Positions 7,684 through 15,449 are shown, counted from the first letter of the stretch. The stretch is DNA of 22,032 nucleotides from Oscillospiraceae bacterium (GCA_016293865.1 JAEDDG010000032.1:1-22032), one strand, 5' to 3'. Program-made: numbers and translations. Notes: generated from the letters alone by a model not told the origin.

Positions 7684-7712
7684 ACAGGCCGCGGACATCA
7701 GCCGCGGCCTGT
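7684..7712. terminator. Bidirectional terminator between convergent sleB and acyltransferase genes
   Basis: ACAGGCCGCGG (7684-7694) pairs perfectly with CCGCGGCCTGT (7702-7712) around a 7-nt loop. It lies directly between the two convergent stop codons; the TGA of the leftward acyltransferase gene is in the loop. The T-run is weak on both sides, so termination efficiency is uncertain. Confidence 0.6.
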
Positions 7713-8528
7713 ATCTGTATCTGCATGATCGCCCTGCGCCTCTTCCGGGCGCCTGACATAGCGGATGTACGCATAGTTTTCCGGTGTGCAGATGTGCGTC
7801 TGCATAAAATTGAAAACCTGATCCCGCAGCTGCATCCGCGCCCGCCGCTCCGGCAAAGCCGGATCCGGCTCAAAAGGCTCGCTCACATGAACCACAATCC
7901 GCGGCGGCAGTTTTTTGAAAATCCGCCGCTGCCGGTATGTCACCGCAAAAGCCACGGCCGGGACGCCGCATTTCACCGGGTACACGAAAGACCCGGCCGA
8001 AAAATTGCGCAGGCCGGTATAATACGGCCAGATGTGTGCCTCCGGATAGACAGCCACAGCGCTGCGCTCACGAATCCGCCGGCCGACGGCGGCGCCGAAT
8101 GTGCGCATTCCATCCACACTGTCCGGCAGCGGAATCGCGCCCACCATCCGGACGATCTGGCTCAGGCCGGGCACGGATATCGCCTCAGGCCCGGTAATGA
8201 TATAGCATTTGCGCGGGAAAGACAGCATGGACGGGAAAAATGCGTCAAAAGCCGACTGCGTATGATTGCCGAACAGGAAACAGCCTGTTTTCTGCCGCCG
8301 CAGGCGCCGCAAAACACCTCTGTTCTCAATGCGCGCGCCGTAAACCACATGGCAGACCACCCAGGCCACCGGCGTGGCAATCAGGCGGTAAACCACTGCG
8401 GCAGCCGCCTTCCAGAACGGGTTGTCATTGATAAACCTGAAATCCGCGCCCACGGGTTTCGGCCGGATGTTCATTCCGGCAAAATCGTCGTGGGCTTCAT
8501 CGGAATAATAGATAATTCTTTCAGGCAT
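7698..8528 (-). CDS. PlsC-like lysophospholipid acyltransferase (LPLAT family)
   Basis: The 276-residue protein resembles the PlsC/AGPAT superfamily, which transfers acyl groups to lysophospholipid-like acceptors at the membrane. The NH...D catalytic region is FGNHTQSAFDAF (87-98) and the acceptor-binding region is VYPEAHIWPY (160-169), replacing the usual FPEGTRS. A hydrophobic segment precedes it (residues 40-63). The His89-Asp95 spacing is HX5D rather than the canonical HX4D, so catalysis or the alignment needs checking. Start is ATG 8526-8528; GTG 8529-8531 directly before it is an alternative. It overlaps the upstream glycosyltransferase stop, so the two are translationally coupled. Together they suggest modification of a glycolipid or lipid-linked glycan; the substrate is unknown. 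Confidence 0.8.
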   Translation of the reverse strand: MPERIIYYSDEAHDDFAGMNIRPKPVGADFRFINDNPFWKAAAAVVYRLIATPVAWVVCHVVYGARIENRGVLRRLRRQKTGCFLFGNHTQSAFDAFFPSMLSFPRKCYIITGPEAISVPGLSQIVRMVGAIPLPDSVDGMRTFGAAVGRRIRERSAVAVYPEAHIWPYYTGLRNFSAGSFVYPVKCGVPAVAFAVTYRQRRIFKKLPPRIVVHVSEPFEPDPALPERRARMQLRDQVFNFMQTHICTPENYAYIRYVRRPEEAQGDHADTDTGRG

Positions 8529-9666
8529 CACGTTCCAGCCTCACATTGGAACAGATCATCTGTTCCATTTCGTCCATACACCGCTCCAGGCTGAGCTGCG
8601 CGGCATGCTCCGCGTATGCGTCGCTGCACGCCTGCCACTGTATGGGATTTTCCAGCCAGTAGTCGATTTTCGCCGCCAGATCCCTGCTGTCGTTGCAGGC
8701 GAACAGGTTGCGTTCATCCCGCGCAAAAAAGCGCGTGGCGCTGCGCTTTGAATCGGACAGCACCGGCACAAGTCCGCACTTCAGCGCCTCCAGGCAGGCA
8801 ATTCCCTCCAGCTCAATCTCCGCCGGATGAACATAGAGATCCGCATAGTTGATGATGCGCACAAGCTCGCTGCGCTTGAAAAAGCCGAACACCGGCTGAA
8901 CCGGCAGGCGGCGCTTGCAGTAATGCTTCAGCCAGCGCTTCCGCGGCCCGTCACCGGCAAAAATCAGCTGGATCTGTCCGGCATGCTTCGATCTGCGCAC
9001 ACCGTTTACAAGCACCCTGTGGGATTTTTCCTTGCTGTAACGGCCGGTAAACAGGATCACATAGCGGTCCGCATATTCCGGCGGCTTCGGGCCTCTGCAG
9101 CGGATGAACTCGCTGTTGACGCCGTTTGAAATCACGCGGCCGTTGGTCTTCCGTCCGATCTGTGTTTCAAAGACATCACGGATAAACTGCGTGGGATAGT
9201 GGATGCAGTCCACGCGGCTGTAAATATACTTGTAAAAGATCTTATAAACCAGGCGGTTGACGGTCCTGGCGTTCATCAGAAACAGGTGATTGGAAAGGTT
9301 CTCCGCCTGGCAATGGAAGCCGGCTGTGACAGGAATCCCCAGCTCCTGCGCAATATGAATGGCGCAGTATGCCAGGAAAAACGGGATGATGACATGCACT
9401 GCGTCCGCACCCTCCAGCGCCTGACGCATTGTGGCCTTGTCCGGCCGGGCAATCACCACGCCGTTTTTGCGCACATACCTGTTCAGAGGGCCGAAATTGA
9501 TGCTGGGCACCACATAGTAGCCCGGCTGCCCGCGCATCTTTTCATCCGGGCAGACCACGCGCACTGTATGGCCGCGTGCTTTCAGGCTGTTGACCAGATT
9601 CATTGTGGCTACTGCCGTTCCGTTTTTCTCGTTGACGGGGACATCGCAGACAACAGCAATTGTCAT
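8521..9666 (-). CDS. GT4-family glycosyltransferase
   Basis: The 381-residue cytoplasmic or membrane-associated enzyme has the two-domain GT-B layout. The N-terminal Rossmann half has the glycine-containing loop in AVVCDVPVNEKNGTAVATMN (5-23). The C-terminal half has ILFTGRYSKEKS (204-215), FAGDGP (236-241) and the GT4 motif HPAEIELEGIACLEALKCG, with the EX7E pair Glu285/Glu293. Such enzymes use NDP-sugars to glycosylate lipids or polysaccharide carriers; diacylglycerol glycosyltransferases and mannosyltransferases are the nearest kinds I recognise, but the acceptor is not readable. ATG 9664-9666 was preferred to TTG 9673-9675 because AAAGG (9676-9680) is 9 nt from the ATG and abuts the TTG. 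It lies 44 bp after the ABC-F gene and overlaps the acyltransferase gene. Confidence 0.88.
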   Translation of the reverse strand: MTIAVVCDVPVNEKNGTAVATMNLVNSLKARGHTVRVVCPDEKMRGQPGYYVVPSINFGPLNRYVRKNGVVIARPDKATMRQALEGADAVHVIIPFFLAYCAIHIAQELGIPVTAGFHCQAENLSNHLFLMNARTVNRLVYKIFYKYIYSRVDCIHYPTQFIRDVFETQIGRKTNGRVISNGVNSEFIRCRGPKPPEYADRYVILFTGRYSKEKSHRVLVNGVRRSKHAGQIQLIFAGDGPRKRWLKHYCKRRLPVQPVFGFFKRSELVRIINYADLYVHPAEIELEGIACLEALKCGLVPVLSDSKRSATRFFARDERNLFACNDSRDLAAKIDYWLENPIQWQACSDAYAEHAAQLSLERCMDEMEQMICSNVRLERDA

Positions 9667-9710
9667 GCTCCTCAACCTTTCTCTCAGCGCTGCTGCGGCT
9701 GTTTTTCTGA

Positions 9711-11303
9711 TTACTGATTCATCAGCTGCAAATACTCATCGTAAGTGACATTTCTGTCCACAATCGTGCCGTCTGTACGAAGCTCGATGATCCGGTTTGC
9801 CACAGTCTGAATCATCTGATGGTCGTGGGTGGTGAAAATGACGTTGCCCTTGAAATCCATCAGGCCGTTATTCAGCGCCGCCACACTCTCCAGATCCAGA
9901 TGGTTTGTGGGCTGATCCAGCATCAGAATGCTTGCGCCGGACAGCATCAGCCTGGACAGCATACAGCGGACCTTTTCGCCGCCGGAGAGGACTTTCACCG
10001 GCTTGTACACATCGTCCCCGGTGAAAAGCATCCGTCCCAGGAAAGTACGCAGATAGCTTTCGCGCTTGTCCTCGCTGAACTGCCGCATCCAGTCCATAAT
10101 GCTGTCGTCACAGCCGTCAAAATACGCGGAATTGTCCTTGGGGAAATACGCCTGGGTTGTGGATACGCCCCATTTGACCGTGCCGCTGTCCGGCTCCATT
10201 TCGCCGGCCAGAATTTTGTACAGCGTGGTAATGGCAATTTCACTTTCACCGATCAGGGCGATTTTATCCGTCTTGTTCATGATGAAGCTCACGTTGTCCA
10301 GAATCTTCACACCGTCAATGGTCTTGGAGACCTCCGTGACAAAAAGACGGTCCTTGCCGGGTTCCCTGGCCATCTGAAATCCGACCCACGGATATTTCCG
10401 GCTGGAAGCGGGAATGTCCTCAATGGCAATCTTGTCCAGCAGCTTCCGGCGGCTGGTGGCCTGCCGGGACTTGGATTTGTTGGCCGAGAACCGGCGGATA
10501 AACTCCTCCAGCTCGGCAATTTTTTCCTCCGCCTTCCGGTTTTTCTCCTTGATCAGCTTCTGCATCAGCTGCGACGCATCATACCAGAAATCGTAGTTGC
10601 CCACATACATCTTTATGCGGCCGTAATCAATATCCACAATATGCGTACAGACGTTATTCAGGAAATACCGGTCGTGACTGACCACAATCACGGTGCCGGC
10701 ATAGTCCATCAGAAAATCCTCCAGCCAGACAACGCTGTTCACATCCAGGTTGTTGGTGGGCTCGTCCAGCAGGATGATGTCGGGCTTGCCGAAAAGCGCC
10801 TGGGCCAGAAGCACCTTGACCTTTTTGCGCGGGTCCAGCGCAGACATCATCAGGCCATGCTCCCCTGTGGGGATTCCCAGCCCCTGCAGCAGCTGGCTGG
10901 CATCGGACTCCGCCTCCCAGCCGCCCAGCTCCGCAAATTCTTCCTCCAGCTCCGCCGCACGGATCCCGTCGGCATCGGAAAAATCCGGCTTTTCATAAAT
11001 GGCGTCCTTCTCCCTGCCGCAGTCATACAGGCGCTTGTTGCCCATAATGACCGTGTCCATAACCGTGTAGGCGTCAAACATGAACTGATCCTGCTTCAGG
11101 ACGGACATGCGCACGCCGTCCTTGATGGCCACAGAGCCGGTGGTGGGCTCAATCTCTCCGGAGAGGATTTTCAGAAATGTGGATTTTCCCGCGCCGTTGG
11201 CGCCGATGACGCCGTAGCAGTTGCCCGGCGTAAACTTCAGATCCACCCTTGAAAACAGCGGCGTGCCGCTGAACTGCAAACTCAGATCGCTGACTGTAAT
11301 CAT
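9711..11303 (-). CDS. ABC-F family ATPase (YbiT/YkpA type)
   Basis: The 530-residue soluble protein has two ATP-binding cassettes joined by a basic helical linker (about 245-295, KLIKEKNRKAEEKIAELEEF), as in ribosome-associated ABC-F translation factors; there are no membrane segments. Cassette 1 has Walker A GANGAGKS (34-41) and Walker B ILLDEPTNNLD (177-187), but its signature is degenerate (LDPRKKVKVLL, 156-166). Cassette 2 has an intact LSGGE (439-443), a degenerate Walker A (GESEIAITT, 352-360) and Gln464 in place of the catalytic Glu (LDQPTNHLD). The result is one composite consensus site and one degenerate site. The family relieves stalled ribosomes, and some members give antibiotic resistance, but YbiT-like members usually do not. 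Start ATG 11301-11303 has GGAAGGAG upstream. Confidence 0.92.
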   Translation of the reverse strand: MITVSDLSLQFSGTPLFSRVDLKFTPGNCYGVIGANGAGKSTFLKILSGEIEPTTGSVAIKDGVRMSVLKQDQFMFDAYTVMDTVIMGNKRLYDCGREKDAIYEKPDFSDADGIRAAELEEEFAELGGWEAESDASQLLQGLGIPTGEHGLMMSALDPRKKVKVLLAQALFGKPDIILLDEPTNNLDVNSVVWLEDFLMDYAGTVIVVSHDRYFLNNVCTHIVDIDYGRIKMYVGNYDFWYDASQLMQKLIKEKNRKAEEKIAELEEFIRRFSANKSKSRQATSRRKLLDKIAIEDIPASSRKYPWVGFQMAREPGKDRLFVTEVSKTIDGVKILDNVSFIMNKTDKIALIGESEIAITTLYKILAGEMEPDSGTVKWGVSTTQAYFPKDNSAYFDGCDDSIMDWMRQFSEDKRESYLRTFLGRMLFTGDDVYKPVKVLSGGEKVRCMLSRLMLSGASILMLDQPTNHLDLESVAALNNGLMDFKGNVIFTTHDHQMIQTVANRIIELRTDGTIVDRNVTYDEYLQLMNQ

Positions 11304-11321
11304 TCAATACTCCTTCCGTGC

Positions 11322-12074
11322 TTACTGCACAGAGTCTTCTCCGCCGGGCTCCGCATTCGGATCGTAACGGCCGTTCAGCCGGTCGTGATACAGCGCCCGC
11401 GCCGTGCCCATATAGGGCGACACCCAGATGTCCAGAACCGGCACATAGACAAGGTATGAAACCAGATAGCTGACGATCAGCCAGGCGATAAAGGACAAAT
11501 CCAGCATGAAATACTCCATCTTATGTCCCCGTGTCTGCCGCGCCGTCTCTGCCAGGCACTGAAAAACGTTCATTTCCGGATGATCCAGCATCACATAAAC
11601 CGCAGTTCTGTACCGGTAAAACGCAATCACACCGGGGATCACAAAAAGCAGACTCAGGGCGCAGACAATCAGTGTGCGCAGAACCATCAGCGCCACAGCC
11701 CGGCCGAACTGATTAAACCCGTTAAACAGGTCGCGCACGCCGGCCTTCTCCCTGCGCGCAAACTGCAGACAGCATCCTTCAAAGCCGAATTCCAGCACAA
11801 CGCTCATCAGCAGCAATGCAGCGGACAGCACAATGCCCAGCGGATTCACGCTCGGATACGGCACCATATAGGGCTGCGCGCCGTTTTGCATGACATCGTC
11901 GCACATCTTGTAGACACCGTCCACATAGTCCGAATAGCCGCTCAGTCTGTAAACAAGGACGCTGATCACACATGAAATCAGCAGATAAACCGCCGCAACC
12001 AGAAAAGCGCTGGGCTTGTGTCCCCGCAGGCGCTGTCTGGCGTCAATCTTAACTTCTCTGTAAGATACAGGCAT
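11322..12074 (-). CDS. DUF975 family integral membrane protein
   Basis: This 250-residue membrane protein has no known function. The family pattern is clear: a basic N-terminus with ARQRLRGH, a first helix (SAFLVAAVYLLISCVISVLV), the segment ARREKAGVRDLFNGFNQFGR, the helix LLFVIPGVIAFYRYRTAVYV, and the conserved GHKMEYFMLDLSFIAWLIVSY followed by VSPYMGTARALYH. About five to six membrane segments are visible. The ATG at 12072-12074 was chosen over an upstream ATG at 12165-12167 because GGAGGC (12081-12086 on the complement) is 6 nt before it and the family homology begins there; the upstream start would also lie upstream of the predicted promoter's -10. It begins a leftward run with the ABC-F gene only 18 bp downstream, so it is probably the first gene of a four-gene operon. 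Confidence 0.85.
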   Translation of the reverse strand: MPVSYREVKIDARQRLRGHKPSAFLVAAVYLLISCVISVLVYRLSGYSDYVDGVYKMCDDVMQNGAQPYMVPYPSVNPLGIVLSAALLLMSVVLEFGFEGCCLQFARREKAGVRDLFNGFNQFGRAVALMVLRTLIVCALSLLFVIPGVIAFYRYRTAVYVMLDHPEMNVFQCLAETARQTRGHKMEYFMLDLSFIAWLIVSYLVSYLVYVPVLDIWVSPYMGTARALYHDRLNGRYDPNAEPGGEDSVQ

Positions 12075-12134
12075 ATTCCCGCCTCCGTATTTCTGACCGT
12101 CCTCTGCGCCCGCAGCGCAGCATGTGATTGTTTT

Positions 12135-12163
12135 ATTATATACTATCTGCCAGGAAATAGCAA
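12135..12163 (-). promoter_or_regulatory. Predicted sigma-A promoter of the DUF975 to acyltransferase operon
   Basis: On the reverse strand TTGCTA (12158-12163) and TATAAT (12135-12140) are 17 bp apart. The start would fall near 12128, giving a leader of about 55 nt before the DUF975 start codon. Confidence 0.65.
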
Positions 12164-12197
12164 ACATGTCGGGTACGCGACAGCTTCCTTTCTCATC

Positions 12198-12245
12198 AAT
12201 CTATATATGGTGTTTTTGTGCTTTATAAATCAGTATATTTTGTAT
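12198..12245. promoter_or_regulatory. Tandem NrdR-box-like sites upstream of nrdD
   Basis: Two 16-bp sites, AATCTATATATGGTGT (12198-12213) and TCAGTATATTTTGTAT (12230-12245), resemble the NrdR box pattern ACAC-TATATA-TTGTGT as I remember it (about 13 and 12 of 16 positions, allowing R at the variable ones). Their centres are 32 bp apart, the roughly three-turn spacing known for paired NrdR boxes. NrdR is the ATP/dATP-sensing repressor of ribonucleotide reductase genes. The region is AT-rich, so chance matches are possible. The sites lie about 65-115 bp before the predicted start. Confidence 0.45.
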
Positions 12246-12275
12246 GTGCACTTTCTGCAAAACAGAAAAAAGCTA

Positions 12276-12304
12276 TTGACAGTACACCCCATGCGTCGTA
12301 TGAT
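12276..12304 (+). promoter_or_regulatory. Predicted sigma-A promoter of nrdD
   Basis: A consensus TTGACA (12276-12281), a 17-bp spacer and TATGAT (12299-12304) predict transcription from about 12311, giving a leader of about 85 nt before nrdD. NrdR-like sites flank it on both sides. Confidence 0.78.
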
Positions 12305-12326
12305 TATACTTGCTTCATGAAAGAAA

Positions 12327-12342
12327 CCACAAGATATAGTAC
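12327..12342. promoter_or_regulatory. NrdR-box-like site downstream of the nrdD promoter
   Basis: CCACAAGATATAGTAC matches the inverted-repeat NrdR box form ACACAAGATATAGTGT at 13 of 16 positions. It lies at about +17 to +32, where binding would block transcription. A weaker TATATCT core follows at 12354-12360, with a centre 22 bp away. No nrdR gene is in the window. Confidence 0.45.
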
Positions 12343-12396
12343 AGATTATGTCCTATATCTGCAAATCAGCGTCCTGCACATACGGAGGAGAGGGAA

Positions 12397-14718
12397 ATGG
12401 CTGTTAAAAGTATAAAAAAGCGCGATGGACGGATCGCCGCATTTGACGTCGACAAAATTGCCGGCGCCATCGCAAAGGCCTTTGCCGCCACCTACAAGCC
12501 CGGCAGTGAGGAAATTGCCGCGTCTCTGGCCAAAGAGGTGGAGTCAATTCTGGAGCTGGAGGGCCAGTCCATCCCGGATGTGGAGCACATTCAGGACATT
12601 GTGGAAAAAGTTCTGATGGACAACGGCTATGTGACGACAGCCAAGGCATATATCCTGTACCGCTCGGAGCGCAGCCGCTGCCGGCAGATGAATTCCCGTC
12701 TGATGCAGACCTATGAGGAAATCACCTTTGCCGACGCCAGAGACTCCGACGTCAAGCGTGAAAATGCCAACATTGACGGCGACACTGCCATGGGCGTTAT
12801 GCTCAAATACGGTTCAGAGGGCGCAAAACAGTTTGATCATATGTTTGTTCTGAATCCGGACCATTCCCGTGCCCATCTGGACGGGGACATTCACATCCAT
12901 GATCTGGATTTTCTGACGCTGACCACCACCTGCACGCAGATTGACATCATCAAACTCTTCAAAGGCGGCTTTTCCACCGGTCACGGCACCCTGCGTGAGC
13001 CCAACGACATTTCGTCCTATTCCGCGCTGGCCTGCATTGCCATCCAGTCCAACCAGAACGATCAGCACGGCGGGCAGAGCATCGTCAACTTCGATTACGG
13101 CATGGGCGACGGCGTCAAAAAGACTTTTGTGCGCCTGTACCGGCAGAACCTGACAAAGGCGCTGATCCTGCGCTGCGGCGTCGACGATCCGGAGGATGAA
13201 CTGAAGGTGATGATGACCGGCATTGCGGAGAAAACCGGTCTTTATCCCCGGCTGGAAAACAGCGCGGCATACCTGGCCTGCGAACGGCCGCTGATTCAGG
13301 AAAAATTCGGCATTGAAAATGCGGAAGACCTGCAGAAGCTGGCCTACAGCTTCGCTGTGAAGGAGACGGACCGGGCCACCTATCAGGCCATGGAGGCGTT
13401 TATCCACAATCTGAACACGATGCATTCCCGCGCCGGCGCACAGACGCCGTTTTCATCCATCAACTACGGCATGGACACCTCGCCTGAGGGCCGTCTGGTC
13501 GTGAAAAATATTCTGCTGGCCACGGAGGCCGGACTGGGCAGCGGTGAAACACCGATCTTTCCCATCCAGATTTTCCGCGTGAAGGACGGCGTCAACCTGA
13601 ATCCCGGCGAACCCAACTATGACCTGTTCAAACTGGCCTGCCGCTGCTCCGCCAAGCGCCTGTTCCCCAACTTCTCATTCATCGACGCGCCGTTCAACCT
13701 GCAGTATTACGATCCTGCCCGGCCGGAGACGGAAATCGCCTACATGGGCTGCCGGACCCGCGTGATCGGGAATGTCTATGATCCCAGCCGCGAAATCTGC
13801 AACAGCCGCGGCAACCTCTCTTTCACATCCATCAACCTGCCGCGCATCGCCATCAAGGCCAAGGGCGACATCAGCCTGTTCTTTGAGGAACTGGACAGCA
13901 AAATGACCCTGTGCATCAACCAGCTCCTGGAGCGTTTTGAAATCCAGTGCCGCAAGCACGTGTACAATTACCCGTTCCTGATGGGCCAGGGCGTGTGGCT
14001 GGACTCCGACAAGCTCAAATGGAACGACGAAGTGCGGGAGGTTCTGAAGCACGGCTCTCTCTCCGTGGGCTTCATCGGCCTTGCGGAAACGCTGAAGGCG
14101 CTTGTGGGCGAGCATCATGGCGAAAGCGAGCACGCGCAGACGCTGGGACTGGAAATCATTGCGCATATGCGCGCGCGGATGGACGCCGAGAGCAAAAAAC
14201 GCGGTCTGAACTTTACACTTCTGGCCACGCCGGCCGAAGGTCTCTCCGGCCGGTTTGTGAAGCTTGACCGAAAAAAATACGGCGTGATCCCCGGCGTAAC
14301 CGACAGGGAATATTACACCAACAGCTTCCATATTCCGGTTTACTTCCCCATCAGCGCCTACGATAAAATCCGGCTTGAAGCTCCGTATCACGCGCTGACA
14401 AACGCCGGCCATATCACATACATTGAAATGGACGGCGATCCCACTCAAAACCTGACTGCCTTTGAAAAAATCGTCCGTCAGATGCAGAAAAGCGGCATCG
14501 GCTACGGCGCCATCAATCACCCGGTGGACCGGGATCCCCTGTGCGGGTATACGGGCCTGATCGGCGACGAATGCCCCAACTGCCACCGCCGCGAGGACGA
14601 GGGCGACATGGGCTTTGAGCGCATCCGCCGCATCACCGGCTATCTTGTGGGCACGCTGGACCGGTTCAACAACGCCAAACGCGCAGAGGAAGCCGACCGC
14701 GTCAAACACGGCGTCTGA
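12397..14718 (+). CDS. nrdD: Anaerobic (class III) ribonucleoside-triphosphate reductase
   Basis: The 773-residue enzyme reduces ribonucleoside triphosphates to deoxynucleotides under anaerobic conditions using a glycyl radical. An ATP-cone allosteric domain occupies the N-terminus (about 1-95, starting SIKKRDGRIAAFDVDKIAGA). The barrel follows, with HDLDFLTLTTTCTQIDI and QSNQNDQHGGQSIVNFDYGM. The C-terminus carries the radical site RITGYLV (Gly748). The zinc knob before it reads DPLCGYTGLIGDECPNC, so only three cysteines are visible (Cys716, Cys726, Cys729) and Asp713 occupies the position where a first CxxC cysteine is expected. GGAGGAGAGGG precedes the ATG. The activase gene nrdG, often directly downstream, is absent; a strong terminator follows instead. 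Confidence 0.97.
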   Translation: MAVKSIKKRDGRIAAFDVDKIAGAIAKAFAATYKPGSEEIAASLAKEVESILELEGQSIPDVEHIQDIVEKVLMDNGYVTTAKAYILYRSERSRCRQMNSRLMQTYEEITFADARDSDVKRENANIDGDTAMGVMLKYGSEGAKQFDHMFVLNPDHSRAHLDGDIHIHDLDFLTLTTTCTQIDIIKLFKGGFSTGHGTLREPNDISSYSALACIAIQSNQNDQHGGQSIVNFDYGMGDGVKKTFVRLYRQNLTKALILRCGVDDPEDELKVMMTGIAEKTGLYPRLENSAAYLACERPLIQEKFGIENAEDLQKLAYSFAVKETDRATYQAMEAFIHNLNTMHSRAGAQTPFSSINYGMDTSPEGRLVVKNILLATEAGLGSGETPIFPIQIFRVKDGVNLNPGEPNYDLFKLACRCSAKRLFPNFSFIDAPFNLQYYDPARPETEIAYMGCRTRVIGNVYDPSREICNSRGNLSFTSINLPRIAIKAKGDISLFFEELDSKMTLCINQLLERFEIQCRKHVYNYPFLMGQGVWLDSDKLKWNDEVREVLKHGSLSVGFIGLAETLKALVGEHHGESEHAQTLGLEIIAHMRARMDAESKKRGLNFTLLATPAEGLSGRFVKLDRKKYGVIPGVTDREYYTNSFHIPVYFPISAYDKIRLEAPYHALTNAGHITYIEMDGDPTQNLTAFEKIVRQMQKSGIGYGAINHPVDRDPLCGYTGLIGDECPNCHRREDEGDMGFERIRRITGYLVGTLDRFNNAKRAEEADRVKHGV

Positions 14719-14795
14719 TCCTGACCGCATTCTTTCCATCCAGACAGATACAGAACCACCCGCCCGGAAATGACGGGTCGCTCATAATACAGCAG

Positions 14796-14840
14796 ATCCT
14801 CCGTATGGTCACACCGCGACCATACGGAGGATTCGTTTTT
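14796..14840 (+). terminator. Intrinsic terminator after nrdD
   Basis: ATCCTCCGTATGGTC (14796-14810) pairs perfectly with GACCATACGGAGGAT (14818-14832) around a 7-nt loop, followed by TCGTTTTTATTT. It ends the nrdD transcript about 80 bp after the stop codon. Confidence 0.9.
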
Positions 14841-14983
14841 ATTTGTCAGACAGGCCGCGGGGGATGCTGCAAGATCGTGCGGGTTTTCTGTCAGTAGAAT
14901 ATAAAAGCGCGCCCTTTCATTCCGAACCGCCTTGAAGCGGCGGGCAGGCTGAAGATGCGCATCAAATTTTCCGGATCAGAATA
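14841..14983. other. Intergenic spacer with no recognised feature
   Basis: Between the nrdD terminator and the promoter of the Fur-family gene I see no credible ORF, tRNA or riboswitch. Only a weak CCGC-CTTGAA-GCGG hairpin (around 14929-14942) is visible, and a 23-codon ATG frame from about 14863 that lacks support. Confidence 0.4.
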
Positions 14984-15012
14984 TTGACGCCCGTTTCTTA
15001 ATGATATATAAT
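14984..15012 (+). promoter_or_regulatory. Predicted sigma-A promoter of the Fur-family regulator
   Basis: TTGACG (14984-14989) and TATAAT (15007-15012) are 17 bp apart. The spacer and the -10 hexamer lie within the large palindrome at 14993-15025, so a bound repressor would exclude RNA polymerase. Confidence 0.8.
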
Positions 15013-15025
15013 ATCATTAAGAAAC
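14993..15025. promoter_or_regulatory. 33-bp palindromic operator on the Fur-family gene promoter
   Basis: Left arm GTTTCTTAATGATAT (14993-15007) and right arm ATATCATTAAGAAAC (15011-15025) are perfect reverse complements separated by ATA. The A/T-rich inner part resembles Fur-superfamily boxes (PerR, Fur and Zur), though it is not an exact match to the PerR box TTATAATNATTATAA. Its length could accommodate two dimers. Autoregulation by the adjacent gene is inferred from position. Confidence 0.75.
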
Positions 15026-15047
15026 TCATGTAAATAAGGTGAACTCT

Positions 15048-15449
15048 ATGGCAAGACGGAATACAATCCAGCGCTCCCTGGTTCTGGAGGCAGTGAATAA
15101 ACTGCATTGCCACGCCACAGCAGACGAGATATATGAAGAAATCATCCGGGAGCATCCGACGATCAGCAAGGCAACCGTATACCGAAATCTGAATCTGTTA
15201 TCTGAATTGGGTGAAATCCGCCGGCTTGAAATTCCAGGGAGCGCCGACTGCTTTGACCATATCAGCCACAGGCACTGCCATGTGAAATGCGCAGTCTGCG
15301 GACGCGTCTTTGATGTGGACATGGATTTTGTCACCGGCCTTGAAAACGGGATCAGGGATGCCCACGGATTTGACTTCACCGGTTATGACATTATTTTTCA
15401 CGGCGTCTGTCCGGAATGCAAAAAGCAAAGGCGTTCCGGCCAGGAATAA
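15048..15449 (+). CDS. Fur-family metal-dependent regulator, PerR-like
   Basis: The protein has 133 residues. The winged-helix N-terminal half contains TADEIYEEIIREHPTISKATVYRNLNLLSELGEI. The C-terminal half has two zinc-type CxxC pairs (CAVC at 81-84, CPEC at 121-124). Aligned by eye with Bacillus PerR, the regulatory metal ligands are all present: His22, Asp70 (in CFDH), His76 and His78 (HRHCH) and Asp89. An Asp at the Asp70 position is the PerR hallmark, where iron-sensing Fur has Glu. In anaerobes PerR represses peroxide-defence genes and is inactivated by metal-catalysed oxidation. ATG 15048 has AAGGTG 6 nt upstream and is preferred over GTG 15039. A Zur- or Fur-like role cannot be excluded. 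The PTPS-like gene follows after 64 bp. Confidence 0.88.
   Translation: MARRNTIQRSLVLEAVNKLHCHATADEIYEEIIREHPTISKATVYRNLNLLSELGEIRRLEIPGSADCFDHISHRHCHVKCAVCGRVFDVDMDFVTGLENGIRDAHGFDFTGYDIIFHGVCPECKKQRRSGQE

Noticed and set aside
9819..11252. 477-codon forward frame opposite the ABC-F gene
   Set aside because: Its histidine/valine/glutamine-rich composition without motifs marks a shadow frame.
13675..14739. 354-codon reverse frame opposite nrdD
   Set aside because: No domain or Shine-Dalgarno supports it, and the sense gene is certain.
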